This document shows, piece after piece, positions 27,310 to 37,246 of a DNA stretch of 64,000 nucleotides (positions within the stretch are counted from its first letter, which is position 1; every line of letters begins with the position of its first letter). Source of the DNA: Acinetobacter bouvetii DSM 14964 = CIP 107468 (GTDB lineage: Bacteria > Pseudomonadota > Gammaproteobacteria > Pseudomonadales > Moraxellaceae). The notes beneath the pieces are model-generated. The model was not told the DNA's origin. It worked only from the letters and a program-made list of their open reading frames with translations, and did no database searches. Where the stretch lies: the NCBI RefSeq assembly GCF_000368865.1, contig NZ_KB849727.1, positions 427,194 to 491,193 on the forward strand. Direction: 5' to 3'. The position numbers and the translations under genes are program-made.

Positions 27310-28524
27310 ATGAAGTTAGAAGGTTCAAAACTTTTAAACCGAAATGAAATTCAAGCCTTAATTTCAAGAGGGCTCAATTATGTGCATTTTTCAAAAAAGC
27401 TTGAACCTATATATAAAAAACAATATCAGCATGAAGCTGCTTTAGAATTCCGTTTCCGCGCCCCTATTATATTCTTATTATATATTTATTTAAGTTATGG
27501 CATTTATCAAAACATTTCTGAAAGTGCGCAAGTCCATCAATGGTTAACTCTATACGCTTGGGTTGGGTTGATTATCTTTACCGCATGGATCGTTTCCTTT
27601 ATCCGACGATTTGACCAGTACTTTGATCTCTACGCCGGAGTAGGCAGCGCCGCAGCTGTTGCAATATCCTTTGTCATTATTACCAGTGTTAATAATGACA
27701 ATGATGCCCTTTTGCATGCCTCAATGATGTACGCTGTTATTATCATTTACAGCTTTGTAGGACTCCGCTTTTATACGGCATTAATTGCAGGCTGGCTGGG
27801 CGGATTGATCGCCATTGCTGTGACTAAATTTCTGAATTACCCCATTGATTGGACTTTTTTGAACAGGACTTATACGTTCAGCAGTTTCCTCGGCATGTCC
27901 GTCGCTTATGCAATTGACCGCCAGCATCGCGAAAATTATTTGCAAAATTGCATTATTGAGCTGAATAAGCTGGAAATGGATAAACAGTCTGAACAGCTTG
28001 AATTGCTGTCACAATTAGATTCACTCACAGGCCTTGCCAATCGCCGCCATCTGACATCAGTGCTGGATAAGCAATGGCATACGGCTATGCGGTATCAGAT
28101 GCCGATCAGTATTCTGATGGTGGATATCGACTGTTTCAAAGAATATAACGATCATTTAGGTCATATCGCCGGCGATTTTTGCCTGCAGAAAATTGCTCAA
28201 GAGCTTCAATGTGTAACCTCCCGCAGTACTGATTTAGCGGCCCGTTACGGCGGGGAAGAATTCCTGCTCTTATTTCATATGCAAGATGAACGGCAAATTG
28301 AAAAAATAGCGGCAAAACTGTTAGAACGCATCTGCAATCTTGAACTCCCCCATCCAGCCAGTCCAATTTCGCCCTATGTGACGGTCAGCATTGGCGCCGC
28401 CACGATTATTCCGCAAGAGCATGATGAACTATCCGCCTTTATTCAGAGTGCCGATAAAGCATTGTATTTGGCAAAATCTAATGGCCGCAATCAGTACTTT
28501 ATGGCAAAAAATGCGGTCGCTTAA
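27310..28524 (+). CDS. Membrane diguanylate cyclase (GGDEF)
   Basis: Makes cyclic di-GMP from two GTP. The 404-residue product has about six transmembrane helices (residues 45–200) as a sensor, a short coiled-coil linker rich in Glu/Leu (about 215–240), and a GGDEF domain. The active loop reads GGEEF near residue 315, which is catalytically competent. Five residues before it is RSTD, an RxxD inhibitory site, so product feedback is likely. The DSLTGLANRR start of the domain is present. No EAL domain is fused. What the sensor reads is unknown. Cyclic di-GMP could affect the pga operon or adhesion in this genome, but nothing in the sequence links them. Confidence 0.92.
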   Translation: MKLEGSKLLNRNEIQALISRGLNYVHFSKKLEPIYKKQYQHEAALEFRFRAPIIFLLYIYLSYGIYQNISESAQVHQWLTLYAWVGLIIFTAWIVSFIRRFDQYFDLYAGVGSAAAVAISFVIITSVNNDNDALLHASMMYAVIIIYSFVGLRFYTALIAGWLGGLIAIAVTKFLNYPIDWTFLNRTYTFSSFLGMSVAYAIDRQHRENYLQNCIIELNKLEMDKQSEQLELLSQLDSLTGLANRRHLTSVLDKQWHTAMRYQMPISILMVDIDCFKEYNDHLGHIAGDFCLQKIAQELQCVTSRSTDLAARYGGEEFLLLFHMQDERQIEKIAAKLLERICNLELPHPASPISPYVTVSIGAATIIPQEHDELSAFIQSADKALYLAKSNGRNQYFMAKNAVA

Positions 28525-28814
28525 ATACGCTGCAGAACTTGAAATCTATTCGCCGATTCAAAACTAAACCATCAGAATTGTACTTTTTACATTCATCTAA
28601 TCTTCAAGGCCTTTTTGCCTGCCGTATTTTTGCTAAAATCACTTGGCCTTATTTTATGAAGCGGCTTGATCTCAAAGCTTCGCAATTATGGCGATTGCTT
28701 ATAAAGTACTGTATTTTCAGTTTTGCCTGCATCTTTGGCGCCGTTGAAACATCAAGACTGTAAAAATTGATCAACATGTATGAATCTATTTAATTTAAAA
28801 GGTATTTTTATCAA

Positions 28815-31439
28815 ATGACTGCAGAAAAAACCAACATTGATCTAAGCTCACTTACACCAATGATGCAGCAATACATGTCGGTAAAAATGCAGCACCCGCA
28901 TTCGCTGATGTTCTACCGCATGGGCGACTTTTACGAATTATTTTTTGAAGATGCGCATAAAGCCGCGAAACTGCTGGGCATTACATTAACTCACCGCGGC
29001 AAGGCATATGGTGAGCCTATCCCCATGGCAGGCGTTCCTTACCATGCTGCGGAAGGTTATCTGGCCCGTCTGGTTAAAAAAGGCGAAACTGTTGTCATCT
29101 GTGAGCAAATTGGCGAAGTTACAGGTAAAGCGCCTGTAGAGCGCGGTGTAGTGCGCATCATTACGCCAGGCACATTGACCGATGACGCCCTGCTGACTGC
29201 GCATCAAACTTCAAATCTTGTAGCATTGTGCATACAGCAAAATCAAATCGGTATTGCCCTGCTGGATTTAAGCGCAGGCTTATTTAAAGTTCAGCAGCAA
29301 GAATTCAAAACTGAACAGCTGGCAATTGAACTGTCACGTTTAATGCCCAGTGAAATCATTATTGATGAAGATATTATTGACCCCAATGTTATTGAGCATA
29401 TTAAGCAGCAATTAGACTGCCCTATTACCAAGCGCCCCAATGTAGACTTCAACTTAAACAATGCGCAGAAAACGCTCTGCGATCAATTTTCAGTCTCCAC
29501 TTTATCCGGCTTCGGCATAGATCATTTACCCTTAGCCAAAGCGGCCGCGGCGGCTTTAATTCATTATGGCAAAGAAACGCAAAAAACTGCATTGCCGCAT
29601 ATCCGCACCATTCAGCTGGAACAAAGTTCTGACTTTATCGCCCTTGACCCTGTAACCCGCCGAAATTTAGAACTGATAGAACCGCTATTTGATCATGGCA
29701 CCTCATTATTCCAGCTGGTGAATGACTGCAAAACCGCCATGGGCGGGCGCCTGCTGCGCAGAACCTTAATGCAGCCATTGCGTGACACAGCAGTTTTAGA
29801 TGGCCGATTGGATGCGGCTCAGGCTTTACTCAACGGTTATCATGAGTCGCCAGTCCGTTTGGTCTTAAAAGAAATCAGCGACATTGAACGTGTATTGAGC
29901 CGTGTCGCGCTCGGCAGCGCCCGCCCGCGCGATCTGGTTCAGCTGCGCCAAGCCTGCGCGCAAGTCCCTTATTTGCGCCATGCATTGCAGCCGATTATTG
30001 AAATGCAGCAGTCAAAACTGCTGACTGAATTAAATCATGAGCTTGGCGATTTTCATGGGCTGCATGAACGCCTGATGGCTGCCATTGTGGAACATCCGCC
30101 AGTTTTACTGCGTGACGGAAATGTCATTGCAGAAGGTTTTGACGCTGAGCTGGATGAATTGCGTAAAATCCGCGACCATGCAGGCCAATTCCTGATTGAT
30201 TTGGAAATTAAAGAACGCGAAGCTTCAGGCATCAATACACTTAAAATCGGCTACAACCGCGTCAGCGGCTATTATATTGAACTGACCCGTGGCCAGGCTG
30301 AACAAGCACCTGAGCGGTACATCCGCCGTCAAACATTAAAAAATGCAGAACGCTATATTACGCCTGAACTCAAAGCATTTGAAGACAAAGTCTTATCCAG
30401 CGAATCCCGTGCATTAGCGCGTGAAAAAATGCTGTTCGAAATGCTGCTGAATGAATTGCGGCAGGATATCGGCAATCTGCAGATGATGAGCAGCGCAATT
30501 GCTCAGGTGGATATGATTGCTAACTTTGCCCATCAAGCCCGACTGCATCACTGGATACGCCCTGAGTTCAGCCCCGAAATCGGGGTAAAAATTAAAGCAG
30601 GCCGCCACCCAGTAGTTGAATCTCTCAGTAAAACGGCTTTTACTCCAAACGATACGTTCCTGGACTTTAACCGCCGCATGGCAATTATTACAGGCCCTAA
30701 CATGGGCGGTAAATCAACCTTTATGCGCCAAACTGCCTTAATTGCCCTGCTGGCCTATTGCGGCAGTTATGTACCCGCAGAAGCTGCGGTATTAGGCCCA
30801 ATTGACCGCATTTTTACCCGTATCGGTTCAGCAGATGATCTATCTACAGGCAAATCAACCTTTATGGTGGAAATGACCGAAACATCGCAAATTCTGCATC
30901 ATGCCACCAGCCAATCTTTAGTTCTGATGGATGAAGTCGGGCGAGGAACCAGCACTTATGACGGCTTATCGCTGGCTTGGGCCTGCGTCCTTGATCTGAC
31001 CAAGCGCATTAAATGCTTATGCCTTTTTGCGACGCATTACTTTGAACTGACGGAACTGGGGAAAGAGTCCGGCATTGACAATTACCATGTCACTGCAAAA
31101 GAATTAAATGGTAATCTGATTTTACTGCACAAAGTACAGCACGGGCCTGCAAGCCAAAGTCACGGTTTGCAAGTTGCCAAGCTGGCAGGAATTCCAGCCA
31201 ATGTCATTAAAGAAGCCCAAAACCGTTTGCGCATTTTGGAAAAGCAGCAGCAATTACATTTAAACCATGCCGTGCAGAATGACTTATTTGCTGAAAACAG
31301 CGTGCCTGAAGTTGTGGAACGCATCATTGAAGTTGAAAAAACCTCTCCTGCGATAGATCTGCTGCAGGCCTTGGATATTGACAGCCTCAGCCCGCGTGAA
31401 GCGCTGCAGCAGCTGTATATGCTGAAAGACAATCTTTAA
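28815..31439 (+). CDS. mutS: DNA mismatch repair protein MutS
   Basis: MutS recognises mismatches and small loops. The 874-residue product has the mismatch-reading Phe-x-Glu in [12 protein letters not shown] near residue 37, the connector, lever and clamp domains, then the ATPase. Walker A is [13 protein letters not shown] (about 626–638), Walker [17 protein letters not shown], followed by [11 protein letters not shown]. The C-terminal helical tail for tetramer formation is present. The gene is alone; a 290-base spacer precedes it, in which a 74-codon TTG frame is not convincing. Confidence 0.97.
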   Translation: MTAEKTNIDLSSLTPMMQQYMSVKMQHPHSLMFYRMGDFYELFFEDAHKAAKLLGITLTHRGKAYGEPIPMAGVPYHAAEGYLARLVKKGETVVICEQIGEVTGKAPVERGVVRIITPGTLTDDALLTAHQTSNLVALCIQQNQIGIALLDLSAGLFKVQQQEFKTEQLAIELSRLMPSEIIIDEDIIDPNVIEHIKQQLDCPITKRPNVDFNLNNAQKTLCDQFSVSTLSGFGIDHLPLAKAAAAALIHYGKETQKTALPHIRTIQLEQSSDFIALDPVTRRNLELIEPLFDHGTSLFQLVNDCKTAMGGRLLRRTLMQPLRDTAVLDGRLDAAQALLNGYHESPVRLVLKEISDIERVLSRVALGSARPRDLVQLRQACAQVPYLRHALQPIIEMQQSKLLTELNHELGDFHGLHERLMAAIVEHPPVLLRDGNVIAEGFDAELDELRKIRDHAGQFLIDLEIKEREASGINTLKIGYNRVSGYYIELTRGQAEQAPERYIRRQTLKNAERYITPELKAFEDKVLSSESRALAREKMLFEMLLNELRQDIGNLQMMSSAIAQVDMIANFAHQARLHHWIRPEFSPEIGVKIKAGRHPVVESLSKTAFTPNDTFLDFNRRMAIITGPNMGGKSTFMRQTALIALLAYCGSYVPAEAAVLGPIDRIFTRIGSADDLSTGKSTFMVEMTETSQILHHATSQSLVLMDEVGRGTSTYDGLSLAWACVLDLTKRIKCLCLFATHYFELTELGKESGIDNYHVTAKELNGNLILLHKVQHGPASQSHGLQVAKLAGIPANVIKEAQNRLRILEKQQQLHLNHAVQNDLFAENSVPEVVERIIEVEKTSPAIDLLQALDIDSLSPREALQQLYMLKDNL

Positions 31440-31455
31440 AAAAAATCCATTGAAG

Positions 31456-31480
31456 AAGGCTCTCAATTGAGAGTCTTTTT
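31456..31480 (+). terminator. Terminator after mutS
   Basis: Stem AAGGCTCTC / GAGAGTCTT with one G·T pair and an AATT loop, followed by T's. Confidence 0.85.
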
Positions 31481-31635
31481 CATTTATAAGTATTTTTGAT
31501 GAATATGGATGTTTTTTATCAAATTTAACAGCAGTATCTATATCAAATATCAATAAAAGGAATTGTTAGTTGCCTATGTTTTTGCCTAAAATACAGTATT
31601 AGTTATTAGAACCATATTTTTAGGTAGCTGTCGCC

Positions 31636-31959
31636 ATGACCTTTGTTGTCACCGAAAACTGTATTAAATGTAAATATCAAGATTGCGTTGAAGTTTGCCC
31701 TGTAGACTGTTTCTATGAAGGCCCAAACTTTCTTGTAATTAATCCTGACGAATGCATCGATTGCGCGCTTTGCGAGCCAGAATGCCCTGCAAATGCAATC
31801 TTCTCTGAAGATGAATTGCCTGAAGGTCAAGAAGTTTTCATTGAACTGAATACTGAACTTTCACAAAAATGGCCGAACATCACGCAAATTGGCGACCAGC
31901 CTGCAGACCGTGAAGAATGGAACGGCAAAGCAGATAAACTGCAGTATTTAGAAAAGTAA
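31636..31959 (+). CDS. fdxA: 7Fe ferredoxin FdxA
   Basis: A 107-residue ferredoxin very close to Azotobacter FdI. The N-terminal half holds the cysteines for the [3Fe-4S] and [4Fe-4S] clusters: [19 protein letters not shown], then [16 protein letters not shown]. The C-terminal 50 residues are the extension of this class. It carries electrons in the cytosol; family members affect oxidative-stress response. fdxA next to mutS is also the order in pseudomonads. It has its own terminator. Confidence 0.96.
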   Translation: MTFVVTENCIKCKYQDCVEVCPVDCFYEGPNFLVINPDECIDCALCEPECPANAIFSEDELPEGQEVFIELNTELSQKWPNITQIGDQPADREEWNGKADKLQYLEK

Positions 31960-31978
31960 TTCCAGAAATTACAAAATA

Positions 31979-32007
31979 AAAAAGATCAGCCTTTGCTGAT
32001 CTTTTTT
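31979..32007 (+). terminator. Terminator after fdxA
   Basis: Stem AAAGATCAGC / GCTGATCTTT with a CTTT loop, A's before it and seven T's from the second arm onward. Confidence 0.92.
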
Positions 32008-32102
32008 TATACTGAAAGCACACATTTCATTGCAATTTATTCAAATTTTCTCAATCATTTTAGATTAAAATATAGCGATTGTGTAAATAATTGATTTTTA
32101 TA

Positions 32103-32825
32103 ATGAAGCATTTTATGAAGGCGTTGCTGGCAGTTGCAGCAATACCTCTAGTCTTTTTGGCAGGCTGCAGTACGTCGCCCAAAAAAGGTCAAACAATTAC
32201 AACACCAGACGGTAAACGCATTTTTATTCCGCAAGAACGCATCAGTCTTGAGCGTCAAGTTCCGCCTAAAGTCATCCCTTATGCATATAACGCATGGGTT
32301 GCCGCAGCAGACAACTTACGCCGTGTCCGCGAATATGAAGTATTTTTAGAAAAAAATGGCGTCGGCAATATTATCCCCAGTTTTGAACTTATGCGTACTG
32401 CCCGTGATTGGCAAAAATGCGGCCGTTCACAATATATGGTGCCTAACCGAGAACTTTGGGCCAACCAAATTCCAACGCTCCGTGTATTTAAATACTTAGT
32501 TGCAGCTAAAGTACTGACCGACTTTGAAGTGACCTCAGTCTACCGCGACTTGCCAATGAACCAATGCGCTGGCGGCGCAAGCTCTTCACGCCATCTATAC
32601 AATTCCGCAATCGATTTCCGTATCGGGCCTGAATATCCTCAACCTGAAGATTACGCTTATATTGAAAATACTAAATTCAAACTTTGCCAGTTCTGGACAC
32701 AGCACGGCCCTAGTTTGAACATGGGCTTGGGGCTGTATGCCAGCGGTCAAATTCATATTGATACGCAAGGTTTCCGCACTTGGGGGCCAAATTTATCCAG
32801 ACAATCATCGATGTGTAATTACTAG
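32103..32825 (+). CDS. Peptidase M15-family lipoprotein (D-Ala-D-Ala carboxypeptidase-like)
   Basis: From ATG 32103 a 240-residue lipoprotein (signal ends FLAGC, Cys22). The C-terminal half matches peptidase M15A: SRHLYNSAID gives the zinc ligands H164 and D171, and QIHIDTQGFRTWG gives H218 and the nearby Asp220. VTSVYRD before them is also typical. The family cuts peptidoglycan peptides or related D-amino-acid bonds, so an outer-membrane-anchored cell-wall peptidase is likely. The first 90 residues after the anchor are an unrecognised helical segment. Confidence 0.85.
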   Translation: MKHFMKALLAVAAIPLVFLAGCSTSPKKGQTITTPDGKRIFIPQERISLERQVPPKVIPYAYNAWVAAADNLRRVREYEVFLEKNGVGNIIPSFELMRTARDWQKCGRSQYMVPNRELWANQIPTLRVFKYLVAAKVLTDFEVTSVYRDLPMNQCAGGASSSRHLYNSAIDFRIGPEYPQPEDYAYIENTKFKLCQFWTQHGPSLNMGLGLYASGQIHIDTQGFRTWGPNLSRQSSMCNY

Positions 32826-32847
32826 ATCATTACATTGAAATTTCATG

Positions 32848-32867
32848 GCCTCACTCGAGGCTTTTTT
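32848..32867 (+). terminator. Terminator after the M15 lipoprotein
   Basis: Stem GCCTC / GAGGC with an ACTC loop and six T's. Confidence 0.8.
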
Positions 32868-32956
32868 GCTGATAAATTCTGCAAATATGATGCAAAAAAT
32901 TGCGCTTCCAGATGAAAGGTTTAAAATGCATGCATCTAAAATGAGGCGCGAACACT

Positions 32957-33622
32957 ATGCAGCAAATGTGGACTGAAATTGATGCTTATATTGATTCACA
33001 TTTAATTCCAGAAGATCCTATCTTAGTTCAAACACTGAAACATACGGCAGAGCGCGGTTTCCCAGATCATTTGGCCGTCGCGCCAAACCAAGGCATGCTT
33101 TTGCAAATGCTGATTCAAATGAATCAATGTAAACGCGTGCTTGAACTGGGAACTTTTGCGGCTTACAGCACAATGTGGCTTGCGCGCGCACTGCCAGAAG
33201 ATGGCTATATTTTAACAATTGAAGGCCGAGATACGCATGCTGCCTTAGGTCAGGAAAATATAGACAACGCCAAACTGCCTCAAACGATTGAACTGAAATG
33301 CGGCCGCGCAGCAGATGTGCTGCATGCATTGCCTGCAGATACAGAGGCTTTTGACTTTATTTTTGTTGATGCGGATAAGCAAAGCTATCCTGAATATTTG
33401 GAACTGAGTTTAAATTTATCACATTCAGGCACAATTATTGTGCTGGATAATGTCATCCGCGCAGGCGAAATTCTAAATCCAGAAAATCACAAGCCAAGCA
33501 TTGAAGGCATTCGGGATATGTTCAAAGCCATGCAGAATCATCCGCGTATTTTGTCTTGCACGGCATTGCAAACCGTCGGCAGCAAGGGGCACGATGGTTT
33601 TGCAATTGCAATCGTAAAATAA
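32957..33622 (+). CDS. Class I SAM-dependent O-methyltransferase (COMT-like)
   Basis: A 221-residue cytosolic methyltransferase. The SAM site reads VLELGTFAAYSTMWLA near residue 60, the acidic motif ILTIEGRD follows, and the metal-binding motif is FDFIFVDADKQSYPEY near residue 130 with LDNVIRAGEI after it. This is the cation-dependent O-methyltransferase family that acts on catechol-like rings. The physiological substrate in Acinetobacter is not known. GAGGCG precedes ATG 32957. It converges with the universal stress gene. Confidence 0.92.
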   Translation: MQQMWTEIDAYIDSHLIPEDPILVQTLKHTAERGFPDHLAVAPNQGMLLQMLIQMNQCKRVLELGTFAAYSTMWLARALPEDGYILTIEGRDTHAALGQENIDNAKLPQTIELKCGRAADVLHALPADTEAFDFIFVDADKQSYPEYLELSLNLSHSGTIIVLDNVIRAGEILNPENHKPSIEGIRDMFKAMQNHPRILSCTALQTVGSKGHDGFAIAIVK

Positions 33623-33690
33623 GCGCAATCGCGCAAAAATCACCCATACCGATATTTTACAAATAAAACATAAGCTTACAAATACTTACC

Positions 33691-33729
33691 ACAGAGTTAT
33701 CCACAATATATGAGGATAACTCTGTTTTT
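33691..33729. terminator. Bidirectional terminator (contains a DnaA-box-like sequence)
   Basis: A 12-bp perfect stem ACAGAGTTATCC / GGATAACTCTGT with an 11-base loop, T's on one side and A's upstream, between convergent genes. The left arm and loop spell TTATCCACA, the DnaA box consensus, by chance of the hairpin. Confidence 0.85.
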
Positions 33730-33739
33730 AAAATTGCAC

Positions 33740-34582
33740 TTATTTCACCACCAGCAATGGCACAGTTGAGTTCCTGAAAATCGTTGTCGCAATGCTGCCT
33801 AAGAAAAATTGATGAATTTTACTGTGGCTGAATGCACCCAGTACAATCAGCTGAATACCCTGCTCTTGCTGATATAACAGTATATTTTCTGCGACGTCGC
33901 CATAGCGGTATTCAGTCACGACATCTAAGCCTTCACTTTTCAGATACTGCATTGGCTCATTTAAAATTTCCGGATGATCGCCTACATACAGCAAATGGCA
34001 TTGCAGCAGCTTTAACAGGTCACTTTGCCCAACCCGCTTCATCAGGCTGACACAGGTAGGTGAATATTCATAAGCAAAGATGAAACGTGTCGGCGGCTTG
34101 AAGGTTGAACCGACGGTCATCACGGTGCATTTGGCGCCGCGGATAAAGTTTTCAACATTGCTGCCGATAGGTTTATTGCGTTCAGCAGAGCGCTCGCCTA
34201 CCCGCCCAATGACGGCAATATCATCAGGCTGAAGCACATTAAAGCTTTGTTCTAAAAAATCGCCTTTTTCTTGAATATGCGACGCGGTTACGCCATATTT
34301 TTCCTGAATCATTTCAGAAATATGCTTCAGCAGATTATTGCTGTAATCCAGCGCTAACTCACTCTGTTTCTGCTCTAATTCGGCTAACTCTTTCAGTAGC
34401 ATGGCATTGCTTTCAAAACCGATTACGCCGCTGATTTCACCTAAATGATAACTGGCCGGGTAATAATCTAATACTTGAAGCAGCACGAGTTCACGCTGGG
34501 TTTCTTTAGCAATCCATACAGCGGCTTCTGCCAGTGCATTAATGCATGGTGAAGAGTCAATACACGCGATTACACGTTTCAT
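33740..34582 (-). CDS. Tandem universal stress protein (UspA family)
   Basis: A 280-residue protein with two UspA units. The first opens MKRVIACIDSSPCINALAEAAVWIA, typical beta1-alpha1, and has IAVIGRVGERS. The second ends LIVLGAFSHSKIHQFFLGSIATTIFRNSTVPLLVV, which contains the ATP-binding Gly-x2-Gly-type loop GAFSHSKIHQFFLGS. Family members protect cells in stationary phase and stress. AGAGG lies before the ATG. It is a single gene ending at the shared terminator. Confidence 0.92.
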   Translation of the reverse strand: MKRVIACIDSSPCINALAEAAVWIAKETQRELVLLQVLDYYPASYHLGEISGVIGFESNAMLLKELAELEQKQSELALDYSNNLLKHISEMIQEKYGVTASHIQEKGDFLEQSFNVLQPDDIAVIGRVGERSAERNKPIGSNVENFIRGAKCTVMTVGSTFKPPTRFIFAYEYSPTCVSLMKRVGQSDLLKLLQCHLLYVGDHPEILNEPMQYLKSEGLDVVTEYRYGDVAENILLYQQEQGIQLIVLGAFSHSKIHQFFLGSIATTIFRNSTVPLLVVK

Positions 34583-34730
34583 AATTAGCCTCTCTTTCTA
34601 AGATAGCTGGGCTATAAGTTGCTTCATGTTTTTAACTTAGCACAACTTTTATTATCTTGGCAGGATTTTATGTAAGTACTTTTACAAGTTCAGCTTTTAT
34701 GCACCATAACTTTCCCGCAATGAAACATTG

Positions 34731-35348
34731 CTATTCACGGTAGCGGATAAATGCCGCTGGATTGCCGCCAATGATGGCCTTTTTTTCGACATTTTTAGTC
34801 ACCATGCTGTTCATGCCAATCACCGCATGATCATCAATATGTATGCCATCTTTTACCCCGACATGCGCGCCAAGCCAAACATCCCGCCCTATTTCAATAC
34901 CGCGTGAACGCACAGGCTGCTGGTACACAGGCTGATCTAAATCCACGCCATGATCAAAAGCATATAAATGGCAGTAAGCGGCAATGCGCACTTGATCATG
35001 CAGCTTTATTCCAGCACGGCCGCCGTCCAAAATGCAGTGATGATTGATTGCAACTTCATTTCCGATCTCCAGCGGCCCATGCAGCGTACAGTCTGCGGCA
35101 ATAAAAGTATTATCGCCGATTGTGATCTTGCGGCCTGGCTCGGCAAATATATGCGCCAAGGGAGAAATGAAACAGTTTTTGCCAATGTCTACAGTTTCCA
35201 TCGCCATCAAATATGCTTGATACTCCTGCTGCCATGCTTCTGCCCACCCTTTATTTTTCGGCTTTAAACTCCAATACAGCCAAGGCATATAATTCAAGCG
35301 GTGCTTATGCTGTTCGCGGTATTTCAATAAAGGATCTTGTTCAGTCAT
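34731..35348 (-). CDS. Hexapeptide-repeat acyltransferase (maltose O-acetyltransferase-like)
   Basis: From the ATG at 35348 the product has 205 residues; an earlier TTG at 35363 is rejected because the ATG has GAAG just before it. Left-handed beta-helix repeats run from about residue 60 (CFISPLAHI, ITIGDNTFIA, LEIGNEVAI, IEIGRDVWLGA, IHIDDHAVIGMNSMVT), with the usual acetyl-CoA end IIGGNPAAFIR. It resembles NodL/LacA/WbbJ acetyltransferases. The substrate is unknown. Its first 8 bases overlap the yigZ stop, so the two genes are coupled. Confidence 0.85.
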   Translation of the reverse strand: MTEQDPLLKYREQHKHRLNYMPWLYWSLKPKNKGWAEAWQQEYQAYLMAMETVDIGKNCFISPLAHIFAEPGRKITIGDNTFIAADCTLHGPLEIGNEVAINHHCILDGGRAGIKLHDQVRIAAYCHLYAFDHGVDLDQPVYQQPVRSRGIEIGRDVWLGAHVGVKDGIHIDDHAVIGMNSMVTKNVEKKAIIGGNPAAFIRYRE

Positions 35349-35940
35349 CTTCTGGCTCTTCAATAATTTTCAGCTGTTCTCTGCCGCGTGTAACATCCTG
35401 CAGTTTCAGAGCAAGCGGCTGAATTTGATGCACCTGCAATAGCGCATGAACCGCCACACCCGCTGCAGTATATTCTTCGGAAAATTCAATCTGATGGAGG
35501 CTCAGCTCATATTGAAAAATGGCCCATTCATTAAACTGGCACTGAAAGCTGACCCTCTTTTTTTCAATTAATTCGATTTTTTCCGCCAGCATCAGGCATT
35601 GCCCTGCTGTACCTCCATACGCGCGCACCAAACCGCCTGTGCCCAGCTTTACGCCGCCATACCAGCGGTTCACCAGCACCAAAACATTCGTCAGCGCATT
35701 GCCTTCTATGGTTGCTAAAATTGGACGCCCCGCTGTACCTGAAGGTTCGCCGTCATCATTGAAGCGGACATTGTGGCCAATTTTCCATGCCCAGCACTGA
35801 TGCGTGGTGCTGAAATCTTTATGTTCTGCTAAAAAATCTTTGACTGCCTGCTCATTTTCGACAGGCGCAGCAATGGCCAAAAAACGGCTCTTTTTAATGT
35901 CTTCCTCAAAACTGACAGGGCGGGCAATCGTAAACGGCAT
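35341..35940 (-). CDS. YigZ/IMPACT family protein
   Basis: A 199-residue protein. The N-terminal UPF0029 domain has the family signature DDGEPSGTAGRPIL and the run VLVNRWYGGVKLGTGGLVRAYG (read in two parts). A shorter C-terminal DUF1949-type domain of beta strands follows. The family is the bacterial relative of eukaryotic IMPACT/YIH1; E. coli YigZ has a ribonucleic-acid-type fold, with no firm reaction. It is co-transcribed with the acetyltransferase behind it. Confidence 0.93.
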   Translation of the reverse strand: MPFTIARPVSFEEDIKKSRFLAIAAPVENEQAVKDFLAEHKDFSTTHQCWAWKIGHNVRFNDDGEPSGTAGRPILATIEGNALTNVLVLVNRWYGGVKLGTGGLVRAYGGTAGQCLMLAEKIELIEKKRVSFQCQFNEWAIFQYELSLHQIEFSEEYTAAGVAVHALLQVHQIQPLALKLQDVTRGREQLKIIEEPEDD

Positions 35941-36012
35941 CTGGCTTCAAAATAGCAAAAATCGATTCAATTATAACGTTTTATTTCCTAAAAAGTTTTC
36001 AAAAGCGCAAAG

Positions 36013-36038
36013 AAAAGCCCCGCTGCTTGGGGGCTTTT
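36013..36038 (-). terminator. Terminator after the type I secretion operon
   Basis: Stem AAAAGCCCC / GGGGCTTTT with T tracts on both strands. It sits right behind the adaptor gene, which ends at 36056 on the minus strand. Confidence 0.85.
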
Positions 36039-36055
36039 TCTGAAATGCACTTGGA

Positions 36056-37246
36056 CTAGCGCTCTCTCAGCGCTTCTTTCGCTTTATTAAACGGCTTGAT
36101 CAGATAATCCAATACCGTCTTTTCACCCGTGCGGATATCTACAGTGGCAACCATGCCTGGGGTAATTGCAAAGTTTTTACCTGTTTTATTCACCAGTTTA
36201 TCGCTATCGGTACGGATATAAGCGCGGTAATAAAATTGATCCTGCTTGACTTCATCCCTCAAAGTATCTGGAGAGATGATGGTGACTTTGCCTTTTAAAC
36301 CGCCGTAAATGGAATAATCATAAGCGGTAATTTTCACCAAAGCTTCCTGTTCAGGATGAATAAATGCAATATCGCGCGGAGAAATCCGCGCTTCAACCAG
36401 AAGCTGCTCATCCAATGGCACAATCGTCATCAGCTTGCCATTTTGCGGCACAACACCGCCTAATGTCATGACATCAATTTCCTTAACAACACCGCGCACC
36501 GGCGATTTAAATACGGTACGGCTTAAAGTATCCGTCTTGCCGCGCACAACCTGCTGCTGCGTTTCAATATCCGTATTGGCTTTGGCCAGCTCTTCACGCG
36601 CTTTCACATAATACTGGTTCTGCACATCATTCATTTGATTGCGCAGTTCATTGGCCTGACGCTTCAAGCGCAGCACTTCAACTTCACTGGCTGCGCCTTT
36701 TGCAACCAAAGGCTGCGTCATCGACAGCTCCTGCTCAACCAGGAACAGCGCCTGTTTCAGTCCAGATAGCGACTCTTCTAAATTAGCCCGGCGCGATTGA
36801 TACAAAGCGGTTTCTTCATTAACCAGCTTTGACTCTTTTGCCACTTCTGCAGGAAAACTGATCGGCGTGCCGCTTACTTCCGCACGCAGCCGCGCCGCCG
36901 TCGCTTTGCTTGCCATCAATAGTGACTCTGTTTCACCGACATTTGATTCAAAACGGGTGGGATCGAGCTGCGCCAATACTTGCCCCTGCTCAACAATTTG
37001 CCCTTCTTTGACATTCAGCGTGGTGAGTATGCCGCCATCTAAAGACTGAATAATCTGCTCTTTGGATGATGGAACAACCTTGCCCGTGCCCGTGGAAACC
37101 TCTTCCAGTTCAAACAGCCAAGCCCAAACTAAAATAGTCACCAAGCCTAGACAAATAATCCAGATCACCAGACTTGCTTTCGGCAGCGGCGGCTCCTGAA
37201 AAGCCGCTTTTGCTGAGCGCGTCATTACTTGATTATTTTCACTCAT
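36056..37246 (-). CDS. Type I secretion periplasmic adaptor (HlyD/LapC-like)
   Basis: The periplasmic bridge of a type I secretion system. A 396-residue protein with a cytosolic start of about 25 residues, one transmembrane segment (VIWICLGLVTILVWAWLF), and a split lipoyl domain (VSTGTGKVVPSSKEQ … LDGGILTTLNVKEGQIVEQGQ, then FKSPVRGVVKEIDVMTLGG). A long coiled-coil hairpin (about 140–250) separates the lipoyl halves. The end VDIRTGEKTVLDYLIKP is typical of HlyD. The start overlaps the ATPase gene by four bases, and TolC comes first in the operon. Confidence 0.95.
   Translation of the reverse strand: MSENNQVMTRSAKAAFQEPPLPKASLVIWIICLGLVTILVWAWLFELEEVSTGTGKVVPSSKEQIIQSLDGGILTTLNVKEGQIVEQGQVLAQLDPTRFESNVGETESLLMASKATAARLRAEVSGTPISFPAEVAKESKLVNEETALYQSRRANLEESLSGLKQALFLVEQELSMTQPLVAKGAASEVEVLRLKRQANELRNQMNDVQNQYYVKAREELAKANTDIETQQQVVRGKTDTLSRTVFKSPVRGVVKEIDVMTLGGVVPQNGKLMTIVPLDEQLLVEARISPRDIAFIHPEQEALVKITAYDYSIYGGLKGKVTIISPDTLRDEVKQDQFYYRAYIRTDSDKLVNKTGKNFAITPGMVATVDIRTGEKTVLDYLIKPFNKAKEALRER

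Noticed and set aside
28539..28763. 74-codon frame between the diguanylate cyclase and mutS
   Set aside because: TTG start without ribosome site, no signal peptide or family pattern.
33697..33705. Perfect DnaA box (TTATCCACA), possible origin
   Set aside because: It is a single copy and forms one arm and part of the loop of a perfect terminator between convergent genes. No box cluster, A+T-rich unwinding element or dnaA gene is near.
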